Source: Sulfidibacterium sp964549335 (GTDB taxonomy: Bacteria > Bacteroidota > Bacteroidia > Bacteroidales > F082). Taken from it: DNA of 64,000 bases. The translations under genes were made by a program, and so were the position numbers. This document shows, in pieces, positions 18,095-26,314 of the stretch. The stretch spans positions 76,830 to 140,829 of the forward strand of contig CAZJUQ010000005.1 of the NCBI GenBank assembly GCA_964549335.1, given 5' to 3'. Positions within the stretch are counted from its first letter, which is position 1. Every line of letters begins with the position of its first letter. The notes under the pieces were generated by a model. That model saw only the letters and a list, made by a program, of their open reading frames with translations. It was not told the origin of the DNA and ran no database searches.

Positions 18095-19876
18095 CTATTT
18101 CGATTTAATATAATTCACCAGTCCTTTCGCTTTAAATATTCCCAACAATTTATCAGGCAGCGGAGCAAATGCAAAATCTTTGTCGCCCACCGTGACTACC
18201 CCTTTTTCAAAATCTATTTTAACAGGCATACCCTCTTGGTAATAATCAACGGCTTGGGGAAGTAAAATAATGGGTAATCCTTGATTTACCGACGAACGGT
18301 AAAAAATACGGTTTACCGACTTGCAAATTACCGCCTGCACTCCGGCATAAGCCAAACCCACGGCAGGATGCTCACGAGAACTGCCGCAACCGAAATTGGA
18401 ACCTATCACAATAATATCGCCCTCTTTAACATTAGCGGTAAAATTAACATCAAACCCCTTAAAAAGATGCGGCATTATCTTTTCGGGTTCGGAACTCAAA
18501 ACGCTGTATGTGAGGTTTCCCGCGAACATTTGATCCGTATTCAAATCGTTAACGTCTTTATAATTCCATACTCCGTTAATACGGCGGTTATCGTTTTCGT
18601 CTATTGTCACCGTTGACGACTGTTCAACGGAATAAGGAAATTTATCGTCCGACTCGATACCGCGCGGGTCAACAATTTCGCCTGCCAACGCCGAATAAGC
18701 AACGGTAGCCGGTGAGGCAAGGTAGATAAAAGCCTCTTTGTTACCCATACGCCCTTTAAAATTACGGTTTGCCGTCGAAATAACATTGTAACCGTCGGCA
18801 GGAATACCTTGACCGGTACCGAGGCACGGACCGCACGATGCCGACAAAACATTGGCTCCCGCTTCCAAAAATATATCTATCAAACCTTCGTGTATTGCCT
18901 GCAAATATATTTTTTGCGAGGCGGGAACAATAACCATTTGGAAGCCTTCGGGGAGCTTTTTACCTTTCATTATGGAGGCGGCAATGCGCAAATCCTCCAA
19001 CCTTCCGTTGGTACAGGTACCCACCATAGCTTCGTGCAATTTTGTGCCGCGCACTTCGGCAACGGCTTTTACATTATCTACATGATGGGGTGCCGCCACC
19101 ACGGGAAAAATTTCCGACAGGTCTATTTCAATCTCTTTGGCATACTTTGCATCGGCATCAGCCCAAATTCCTTCACCACTGTATGTATCGCCAAGCCAGT
19201 TCTTCAAAACATCGTCGTATGGAAAAACGGCATTTTTCGCTCCCATTTCCGAAGCCAAATTGGCAAGCGTCATTCTTTGGTCAACGGTAAGTGTTTTTAC
19301 ACCTTCGCCATGGTATTCAATCGACATGTAATCGGCTCCGCTCGACCCTATCATACCTATTATCCATAGTGAAATATCTTTGGCATATACCCCCTTGTTC
19401 AATTTTCCCCGGAGGGTTATTTTCAACGTTTCGGGTACCCTGAACCATGTTTCGCCCTGTCGCCATAACCCTGCGGTTTCGGTACGGTCAATTCCGGCGG
19501 CAAAGGCATTAAAAGCCCCAGCCGTACAGGTATGACTGTCGCTTCCCACAATCAGCATGCCGGGTTTTGCATATTCAGCCATAATTTGGTGGCAAATACC
19601 CTTGCCCGCATCATGAAATTTCGATATGCCCTGTTCACGAACAATATTACGTATCTGTTGATACTGGTTGGCAAGTTTTGCCGTGGTGGGAGGAGCATTA
19701 TGGTCAAGAACTATCAAAAGTTGTTCGGGGTGTTTTATCTTTTCCCCGTTCATCTTTTTAAAGGTATTGAATATGGAAGCCGTATTGTCGTGCGACAAAA
19801 TGATATCGGGCTTTTTAAAAACTATACTTCCCGCTGCGGCTCCGAATATCTTTTCCGCAAAAGTCTTTCCGCTCAT
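18095..19876 (-). CDS. Fused LeuC-LeuD-type dehydratase (aconitase superfamily)
   Basis: The 593 residues join the two halves that are usually separate in isopropylmalate isomerases. The large, LeuC-like part (1-about 420) has GSDSHTCT at 111-118, the cluster cysteines Cys288, Cys348 and Cys351 (TCTNGR and SCGPC) and NRNFKGRMG at 370-378. The small swivel part (about 470-593) has GSNFGCGSSREHP at 492-504, including the catalytic Ser of GSSREH. The enzyme should interconvert hydroxy-acid isomers through a 4Fe-4S cluster. No leuA, leuB or citrate-cycle genes are adjacent, so the substrate (isopropylmalate, homocitrate, methyl-substituted malate or aconitate) is undetermined. The ATG at 19876 is preferred to a TTG 60 bases upstream. 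Confidence 0.88.
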   Translation of the reverse strand: MSGKTFAEKIFGAAAGSIVFKKPDIILSHDNTASIFNTFKKMNGEKIKHPEQLLIVLDHNAPPTTAKLANQYQQIRNIVREQGISKFHDAGKGICHQIMAEYAKPGMLIVGSDSHTCTAGAFNAFAAGIDRTETAGLWRQGETWFRVPETLKITLRGKLNKGVYAKDISLWIIGMIGSSGADYMSIEYHGEGVKTLTVDQRMTLANLASEMGAKNAVFPYDDVLKNWLGDTYSGEGIWADADAKYAKEIEIDLSEIFPVVAAPHHVDNVKAVAEVRGTKLHEAMVGTCTNGRLEDLRIAASIMKGKKLPEGFQMVIVPASQKIYLQAIHEGLIDIFLEAGANVLSASCGPCLGTGQGIPADGYNVISTANRNFKGRMGNKEAFIYLASPATVAYSALAGEIVDPRGIESDDKFPYSVEQSSTVTIDENDNRRINGVWNYKDVNDLNTDQMFAGNLTYSVLSSEPEKIMPHLFKGFDVNFTANVKEGDIIVIGSNFGCGSSREHPAVGLAYAGVQAVICKSVNRIFYRSSVNQGLPIILLPQAVDYYQEGMPVKIDFEKGVVTVGDKDFAFAPLPDKLLGIFKAKGLVNYIKSK

Positions 19877-20097
19877 ATTATTATCAGGTTTTGAATATTT
19901 TTTAACAAGGTGATAATTTAAACAACTGTTTCCCAAAAGAAAAATTTTTCCGCAAAGATAAATCGATTTAATAAACGGGAAACAATAAAATTTATTTTAA
20001 AGTTATAAATACTCCAAACATAAGCAATTATACCGTTTTCAACATACGCCGTTTAAAAACTTATGATGAGGGATGTAATTTTAAAGGAGACAGAAAC

Positions 20098-20105
20098 TAT
20101 TTTTG
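20098..20105 (+). promoter_or_regulatory. Probable -7 box and Shine-Dalgarno site for parE
   Basis: TATTTTTG matches the -7 consensus, 19 bases before the parE ATG. Between them a GGAGGAG sequence (20117-20123) stands immediately before the start. This is an unusually good Shine-Dalgarno match for Bacteroidota and supports the start at 20125. Confidence 0.5.
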
Positions 20106-20124
20106 TTGCCAAATTGGAGGAGAT

Positions 20125-21981
20125 ATGTCCGTAGAATATTCCGATGAAAGTGTACGTACATTAGACTGGAAAGAACACATCAGATTAAGACCGGGAATGT
20201 ACATTGGAAAATTGGGCGACGGAAGTTCGCACGATGACGGTATTTATGTTTTGTTGAAAGAGGTAATCGACAACTCCATTGACGAATACGTTATGGGGTA
20301 CGGAAAAACCATTGAAGTAACAATTGAAGATAGAACCGTTACGGTACGCGATTACGGAAGAGGCATGCCCCTCGGCAAAGTGAAAGCCTGCGTAAGCAAA
20401 ATAAATACGGGTGCAAAATACGATTCCAAAGTATTTAAAAAAGCCGTGGGACTTAACGGCGTGGGCGCCAAAGCCGTAAACGCCCTCTCGTCTTATTTCA
20501 AGGTACAATCGATACGCGACGGAAAAACAAAAATTGCCGAATACCGCCGAGGAGAACTTATTGCCGACCATGAACTGAAAGATTGCGACGAAAAACAAGG
20601 TACTATTATCACTTTTGTCCCCGATGATAAAATATTTTTAAACTTCCGCTACATTCATGAATATGTATCGGAAATGTTGTGGAATTATGTTTTCCTTAAT
20701 AACGGGTTAACAATCGTCTTTAACGGCGAAAAGATGCAAGCCAAAAACGGACTGTTAGACCTGCTCGAACACAACATTAACGGCAACGGACCTCTCAGAT
20801 ATCCTATTATTCATATCAAAGAAGGTGACTTTGAATGTGCTTTTTCGCACAGCTCACGTTCGTACAGCGAAGAGTATTATTCGTTTGTAAACGGACAACA
20901 TACCACCCAGGGAGGAACACATCAAAGCGCTTTCAGGGAAGCATTGGTTAAAACCATTCGCGAATTTTATAAAAAAGATTTCGACACAAGCGACATACGC
21001 ACTTCGCTGGTAGCTGCCATAAGCATTAAGGTTCAGGAGCCCATATTCGAATCGCAAACAAAAACCAAGTTGGGCTCGCAATATATCGAACCGGGAGGAC
21101 AAACGGTACGCAATTACATCTCCGACATTCTCACGAGAAACCTCGACAATTATCTCCACATACATTCGGAAACGGCGGAAGAACTATATAAAAAAATATT
21201 ACAATCGGAAAAAGAACGTAAAGAGATGGCGGGCATAAAAAAACTTGCCCGCGAAAGCATTAAAAAAGCAAGTTTGCACAACAAAAAACTTCGCGATTGC
21301 CGTATCCATCTCGATTCGAACAAAGAAAACCGGCTGGAAACAACACTGTTTATCACCGAGGGCGACTCGGCAAGCGGCTCCATTACAAAATCGCGCGATG
21401 TACAAACACAAGCCGTCTTCAGCCTTAAAGGAAAACCGCTCAACAGCTACGGATTAAGCAAAAAAATCGTTTATCAAAACGAAGAATTCAACCTGCTACA
21501 AGCAGCACTGAACATCGACGAAAGCCTCGAAAATTTACGCTACAACAATATCGTAATAGCAACCGATGCCGATGTTGACGGAATGCATATCAGATTGCTA
21601 CTTTTAACCTTCTTCTTACAATTTTATCCCGACCTTGTTAAAACGGGACACCTGTACATACTGCAAACCCCATTGTTCAGGGTAAGAAACAAAAAAGAGA
21701 CCATTTATTGCTATTCGGACGAAGAGCGGATTGCAGCAATAGAAAAACTGAAACCCAATCCCGAAATAACGCGTTTTAAAGGACTCGGTGAAATATCGCC
21801 CGAAGAATTCCGGCATTTTATCGGTCCCAACATGCGCCTCGACCCCGTAATCTTAAAAGGTGAAAAAACCATCCCCGAAACACTTAAATTTTACATGGGC
21901 AAAAACACCCCCGACAGACAAAAGTTCATTATCGATAATCTACGCTTCGAAGAAGAGGTGTTGGAAACGGAAACTTTTTAG
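20125..21981 (+). CDS. parE: DNA topoisomerase IV subunit B (ParE/GyrB family)
   Basis: This is the ATPase subunit of a type IIA topoisomerase, 618 residues. The GHKL domain shows Glu46 and Asn50 in KEVIDNSIDE, DYGRGMP at 76-82 and GLNGVGAKAVNALS. The transducer domain follows. The TOPRIM part has EGDSASG at 412-418, and Asp481, Asp483 and Asp485 in DADVDG bind magnesium. The length is that of ParE or Bacteroidota GyrB, and the sequence around PGMYIGKLGDGS fits ParE. The partner parC is not adjacent, unlike in many Bacteroidota. Start ATG at 20125 is supported by a Shine-Dalgarno site. Confidence 0.92.
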   Translation: MSVEYSDESVRTLDWKEHIRLRPGMYIGKLGDGSSHDDGIYVLLKEVIDNSIDEYVMGYGKTIEVTIEDRTVTVRDYGRGMPLGKVKACVSKINTGAKYDSKVFKKAVGLNGVGAKAVNALSSYFKVQSIRDGKTKIAEYRRGELIADHELKDCDEKQGTIITFVPDDKIFLNFRYIHEYVSEMLWNYVFLNNGLTIVFNGEKMQAKNGLLDLLEHNINGNGPLRYPIIHIKEGDFECAFSHSSRSYSEEYYSFVNGQHTTQGGTHQSAFREALVKTIREFYKKDFDTSDIRTSLVAAISIKVQEPIFESQTKTKLGSQYIEPGGQTVRNYISDILTRNLDNYLHIHSETAEELYKKILQSEKERKEMAGIKKLARESIKKASLHNKKLRDCRIHLDSNKENRLETTLFITEGDSASGSITKSRDVQTQAVFSLKGKPLNSYGLSKKIVYQNEEFNLLQAALNIDESLENLRYNNIVIATDADVDGMHIRLLLLTFFLQFYPDLVKTGHLYILQTPLFRVRNKKETIYCYSDEERIAAIEKLKPNPEITRFKGLGEISPEEFRHFIGPNMRLDPVILKGEKTIPETLKFYMGKNTPDRQKFIIDNLRFEEEVLETETF

Positions 21982-22035
21982 CACAAAACCGTTTCGGGCT
22001 TATTTTTACATTATTTATAATTTGATACCGGCTTG

Positions 22036-22052
22036 TTGGAATAGTTTTTGCA
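22036..22052 (+). promoter_or_regulatory. Sigma-54-like (-24/-12) promoter upstream of the DUF4251 gene
   Basis: TTGGAATAGTTTTTGCA has GG and GC dinucleotides separated by exactly ten bases and keeps the TTGCA -12 element. It departs from TGGCAC only in the less conserved part of the -24 element. It lies 32 bases before the ATG at 22084. No TAnnTTTG box was found in this gap. No regulator binding site could be identified. Confidence 0.5.
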
Positions 22053-22083
22053 CTTTCAATGGCGGTAACCAAAATTTACAGCC

Positions 22084-22680
22084 ATGAAAACAAAAAGAGT
22101 TATAGGAATATCAATACTATCCCTTTTACTTAGCTTCTATCCTGCAAGCAATAATATATTTGCACAAGATACCGCTAAACTTTCGAAGAAAGAAGTAAGA
22201 AGGATAGAACGTAAAAAGAGAAAAGAGGAAAAAGAGAAACAAGCAACAGCTCAACGGAAAAAACTCAGCAAAATGCTCCGGGAAAAAGAGTTCGTTTTTC
22301 AAGCCGACAAAATCTATTTTAAAGGAAATTCCATCACGGTTACACCCGACGTCAACTTTGTTGCCGTAAATAAAGATGACGTTATTTACCAATCGGGATT
22401 TCAGGGGCTTATCGGATGGAACGGTGTCGGAGGAATTACGGGTAAAGGCAAATTGGAACAATACAAATTCGATGAGGGTAAAAACCGTAAATCACCCTTA
22501 TCGGTAAGCGCCCAAATAGAGCCGAAAGGTCCGGGCGGAAAACTGTTTTTTCATCTTACGGTAATGGATAACGGAAGTGCCGATTTGGATTTGACACTAT
22601 CGAACGGCACCATTAGAATGACAGGCTTCATAAACAGCCCGGAAAAATCAAAAGTCTTTGTGGGACAGTCGGTTTATTAA
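22084..22680 (+). CDS. DUF4251 domain exported protein
   Basis: This 198-residue protein has a signal peptide at about 1-28 ending before QDTAKL. A highly basic helical stretch (about 35-65, runs of Lys, Arg and Glu) leads into the DUF4251 domain: FVFQADKIYFKG, then VNFVAVNKDD and GFQGLIGWNGVGGITGKG, and finally beta-strands with LDLTLSNGTIRMTG. DUF4251 proteins are found almost only in Bacteroidota, are exported and have no known function. A sigma-54-like promoter precedes it. It ends 18 bases before the TonB receptor gene, so read-through into the copper-type operon is possible. Confidence 0.85.
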   Translation: MKTKRVIGISILSLLLSFYPASNNIFAQDTAKLSKKEVRRIERKKRKEEKEKQATAQRKKLSKMLREKEFVFQADKIYFKGNSITVTPDVNFVAVNKDDVIYQSGFQGLIGWNGVGGITGKGKLEQYKFDEGKNRKSPLSVSAQIEPKGPGGKLFFHLTVMDNGSADLDLTLSNGTIRMTGFINSPEKSKVFVGQSVY

Positions 22681-22698
22681 CATTCAATACCGGCATTT

Positions 22699-25023
22699 AT
22701 GAAACATTATTTGAAATATATAGCGGCACCGGCATTATTAATTTTTATGTCGATGCCGCTGTTTTCACAAACAACCGCAATTGAAGGATATGTCTTCGAC
22801 AAAGAAAACAACAAACCGATACCACTGGCCGAAATTACGGCAAACAACGGAAAAAGCGGAACAACAACCGGCAGTAACGGATTTTTCCGGTTCGAGATAG
22901 ACAAAAAGAGAACCGGCACGATTTTCATAAAGCATGTTGGATATTCCGACAAAAGAGTGGAACTGAACAAATACGATATTACAAAACCTTTGAAAATATT
23001 TTTGTCGCCTTCGGTTGCTTTTCTAAACGAGGTGGAGATATACGGAAACCTTTCAAACGGCAACAGCTACAGAACCGAATCGGTAAATATAAAAAAACTG
23101 AAACGTGGTAACATTACCGATTTGGGAGACGTTTTGCGCGATGTACCCAATGTTTCGGGCATCAGAAAAGGTGCCGCGGGAATAGACCCCGTAATACGAG
23201 GTTTTAAATTTAATCAGCTTAACGTTAAAATTAACGGTGCAAGTATCGAAGGGGGATGCCCCAACCGTATGGACCCTCCCACGGCTCACCTCGACCTTAA
23301 TAATATAACTTCGGTTAAAATATTAAAAGGCCCTTTCGCCTTAAAATACGGCACCAATTTCGGAGGTTTAATTTTAATAAACCGCTTTCAACCCCATTTT
23401 TACGACAAATTCGAAAACGAAATCAAAATATCTTTCGGGGGACAATCGAACCATACCGGCGAAAAAACAGGCGTTAGAATTTCGGGAGGCAACAGAAAAA
23501 TCTATTACGAAATTAGCGGAAACCAATTCAAATACGGAAACTACACGGCAGGAAACGGCGAAACAATAGCGGCAAAAGCCAACAGGTTGGGAAGTGCGGG
23601 AAACATTGCCGTTAAACTTTCGAAAAAAAGCATCATTGCTTTCTCTTCGGACATTTCGAGAGGACAAAACATTGACTTCCCTGCTTTAAGTATGGACGAA
23701 CGGTTGGACGACACACGGCTCTTTAACCTTAAATATAACTATAACAACAACCGGGGAACATTGCAAAAAATTGACATAAACGTTTACAACTCGGCGGTAA
23801 CCCACCAAATGGACAACAAAAACCGGCCGTTTTCCGATACCGTCACGGCAATATCAACAATAGATGCTTTGAACAGAGGTGCAAATTTGTCGGCCGAAAT
23901 AAAATTACCACACATAAAAATAGAGACCGGTGCAGATTTTCAACATATCGAAAAGGAGGGAGAACGCCACAAATATTTAATTCTTCAACCCGGACTGCCT
24001 GTCAAAAAAGAAAAAATCTGGAATAACGCTTCGTCGGACAACATAGGGCTCTATATTTTATCGCAAAAACGTACGGAAAATTTTTTCCTGACCGTTTCGG
24101 CACGAATAGATTACAACCAGGCAAATTCGGGAATTTTAAAAAAACAGAATTACCAATGTACCGAAACCGGAAGCAATTTTATAAATTTCAGTTACAGTGC
24201 CGGCGTAAAGTGGCAGCTATCCGGCAAACAACAATTGAATATAGCCGCCGGTAGCGGCACGCGCAGCCCCGACCTTACGGAACGTTTTATACTTATGCTG
24301 CCTGTGGGTTCCGACCCGTTCGACTATTTGGGAAACCCGCAACTAAAACCCGAAACCAATTACGAGTTTGATGCCGGATACAAACAAAATCTGAACAGTG
24401 CCGGCGAATTTAACTTCTCCCTGTTTTTCAGTTATGTAAAAAACTTTATTTCGTCGGAAAACGTCCCGCCGTCGGAAGTAAAACCTTCAACACCGGGAGT
24501 ATTGGGAGTAAAAAGGTTTGTAAACATCAAAAAAGCGTACCTCTCGGGGTTCGAATTTTCGTGGCACTCGCCGTTGCAAAACAGATGGTCGGCACAATTT
24601 AACGCTTCGTACACCGCAGGAATAAATCCGGACGCTTTCAAGCCCGTAATTGAAAACGGCAAAGTAGTAAGAGAAGAATATATCGGCAACGACCCATTAC
24701 CCGAAATTCCCCCTTTTGAAGTAAATTTCGAATTCAGGTATTCCTTCTTCAACAAACGGCTCATTCCCCGGTTTTTCGTCAAAACAGTTGCCGCACAAAA
24801 CAGAATATCACAAGCATATATAGAAAAGAAAACCCCGGGATTTACGGTAATGAATTTCAAACTGCTGTATCGTTACAATAAAAATTTAAGTCTGAATTTC
24901 GGTGTAAACAACATTTTCAACACGGCATATTACGAACATTTAAACAGAATTACCGTAAATAACCATGCACCGTTATACGAGCCGGGACGCCTGTTTTACA
25001 TAAATGCAAACATAACTTTATAA
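22699..25023 (+). CDS. TonB-dependent outer-membrane receptor, probable copper importer (OprC-like site)
   Basis: This 774-residue receptor has a signal peptide at 1-23, a carboxypeptidase-regulatory-like domain (about 27-110), a plug (about 115-240, with DVLRDVPNVSG and VIRGFK) and a 22-strand barrel ending in NANITL. Plug residues Cys187 and Met191 form a C-x3-M motif (GGCPNRMDPP) and His369-Gln-Met371 an H-x-M motif, 182 residues apart. The Pseudomonas copper receptor OprC binds copper through a CxxxM plus HxM site with nearly the same spacing (Cys143/Met147 and His323/Met325 from memory). The gene is first in a unit with MmpS-like, MbnP-like and MbnH-like genes, which are copper-linked. 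Copper as substrate is an inference from both. Confidence 0.88.
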   Translation: MKHYLKYIAAPALLIFMSMPLFSQTTAIEGYVFDKENNKPIPLAEITANNGKSGTTTGSNGFFRFEIDKKRTGTIFIKHVGYSDKRVELNKYDITKPLKIFLSPSVAFLNEVEIYGNLSNGNSYRTESVNIKKLKRGNITDLGDVLRDVPNVSGIRKGAAGIDPVIRGFKFNQLNVKINGASIEGGCPNRMDPPTAHLDLNNITSVKILKGPFALKYGTNFGGLILINRFQPHFYDKFENEIKISFGGQSNHTGEKTGVRISGGNRKIYYEISGNQFKYGNYTAGNGETIAAKANRLGSAGNIAVKLSKKSIIAFSSDISRGQNIDFPALSMDERLDDTRLFNLKYNYNNNRGTLQKIDINVYNSAVTHQMDNKNRPFSDTVTAISTIDALNRGANLSAEIKLPHIKIETGADFQHIEKEGERHKYLILQPGLPVKKEKIWNNASSDNIGLYILSQKRTENFFLTVSARIDYNQANSGILKKQNYQCTETGSNFINFSYSAGVKWQLSGKQQLNIAAGSGTRSPDLTERFILMLPVGSDPFDYLGNPQLKPETNYEFDAGYKQNLNSAGEFNFSLFFSYVKNFISSENVPPSEVKPSTPGVLGVKRFVNIKKAYLSGFEFSWHSPLQNRWSAQFNASYTAGINPDAFKPVIENGKVVREEYIGNDPLPEIPPFEVNFEFRYSFFNKRLIPRFFVKTVAAQNRISQAYIEKKTPGFTVMNFKLLYRYNKNLSLNFGVNNIFNTAYYEHLNRITVNNHAPLYEPGRLFYINANITL

Positions 25024-25027
25024 ACCG

Positions 25028-25390
25028 ATGAAAAAGATATTGTCACTTATTTTTGTTATAATTATCACAACATCATGTACCAAACAGGACGAAAAAAAGG
25101 TAATTTACAGGGCATCGAATGCGGTTTCGGAATATTCGGTACAATATTACGATGCCGGCAATAATCTGCAAACAGTAAACGTTTATCCCGAAAGCACACA
25201 GGATATCTGGCAAAAAGAGGTGATTAAAAACGAAGGCGATATAGTTTATTTAAGCGGAAAATACAACGATATTAACAGTGCATTGAAATTACAAATTTTA
25301 ATCGACGGGAAAGTTTTCAAACAAACCGCAAGCAGCGGCGACACGCTGAAGTACCTTGTAGTAAGCGGAACCATACCTTTCGATTATTAA
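25028..25390 (+). CDS. Small MmpS-like lipoprotein
   Basis: This 120-residue lipoprotein has lipobox TTSC (lipid on Cys17). The mature part reads like the small beta-sandwich of MmpS-type proteins: VQYYDAGNN, a Trp-containing strand (DIWQKEVI), then LKLQILIDGKVFKQTASSGD, which echoes the ILVDGKVV..SSG pattern of that family. In mycobacteria MmpS proteins assist MmpL transporters; in Bacteroidota the relatives are uncharacterised lipoproteins. It starts 4 bases after the receptor stop codon and 17 before the MbnP-like gene, so it is part of the same operon. A role in passing metal or ligand across the periplasm is speculation. Confidence 0.65.
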   Translation: MKKILSLIFVIIITTSCTKQDEKKVIYRASNAVSEYSVQYYDAGNNLQTVNVYPESTQDIWQKEVIKNEGDIVYLSGKYNDINSALKLQILIDGKVFKQTASSGDTLKYLVVSGTIPFDY

Positions 25391-25407
25391 CACAATAAAA
25401 ACGGTTT

Positions 25408-26241
25408 ATGAAATTAATACAAAACAAATCACATTTCAACTATCTAACACCTGTTTGGGCTTTGCTGGTTTTTCTGATTGCGACCTCGTCGTCGTGCAAC
25501 AAAACAAAAGCTCCTGAAACCGGAGGAAAAATGATTATCATATTTCAACACAGTGTAGGTGACCAAGAGCTGGAAACCGACACCATGAAGTATGTTAACG
25601 CAGCGGGAAACCCCTATCTTGTTTCCGAAATACAATATTTCATATCGGACGTTTGCCTGCATACCTCCGGTGGCGACAGCATCTTATTAACAAAATGGGA
25701 AGACATACATTATGTTGACACCGACATTCCCGAAACCTTGCAGTACAATTTGGCGGACAGCATTCCGGAAGGAGATTATTCGTATATTTCTTTCACCTTC
25801 GGAATAAATGAGGAGAAAAACAAATCGTTAATGTTTGTAAATCCGCCCGAGTCGTATATGTTTTGGCCCGAATACCTCGGCGGCGGTTATCACTATATGA
25901 AACTCAACGGTAAATGGAAAGATAATAACGGCGTTATCACGCCTTTCAATTTTCACCTCGGGATTGGTCAAACCTACGACAGTGCGGGAAATATTACAGG
26001 ATTTATTCAAAACTATTTCAGAGTCGTTTTACCGCAGTCGTCATTTTCCATAAAAAACGGACAAGTCGTTGAGGTTATCCTGAATATGGATGTCAACCAG
26101 TGGTTTGAAGACCCCGAGATATTTGATTTTAATGTTTGGGGCGGCGACATTATGCAAAAACAAGAAGCCATGCACATAGGATGCATGAACGGACACAATG
26201 CCTTCAGCATAAGTGAATTAAGCATATTGCTATTGGAATAA
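25408..26241 (+). CDS. MbnP-family lipoprotein, candidate copper-binding protein
   Basis: This 277-residue lipoprotein has a long signal and lipobox SSSC (Cys30). The body matches the MbnP family: LVSEIQYFISDV at about 71-82, FTFGINEEKN at about 129-138, then the conserved core with MFWPEY at 151-156 and GGYHYMKLNGKW at 159-170, and NFHLG at 181-185. MbnP-type proteins (including CorA of methanotrophs) bind copper using a kynurenine made from Trp. Trp153 and Trp170, with His48, His162 and His183, are candidate residues. The MbnH-type enzyme that would oxidise the Trp is the next gene. Family identity is firm by pattern; the exact metal ligands are not. Confidence 0.85.
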   Translation: MKLIQNKSHFNYLTPVWALLVFLIATSSSCNKTKAPETGGKMIIIFQHSVGDQELETDTMKYVNAAGNPYLVSEIQYFISDVCLHTSGGDSILLTKWEDIHYVDTDIPETLQYNLADSIPEGDYSYISFTFGINEEKNKSLMFVNPPESYMFWPEYLGGGYHYMKLNGKWKDNNGVITPFNFHLGIGQTYDSAGNITGFIQNYFRVVLPQSSFSIKNGQVVEVILNMDVNQWFEDPEIFDFNVWGGDIMQKQEAMHIGCMNGHNAFSISELSILLLE

Positions 26242-26314
26242 AAAAACAAAGGAGACAGTTACGCCGGCCACACAGCACAACAAAAGGAGAAAACATTAAA
26301 CAAACTTACAACGG

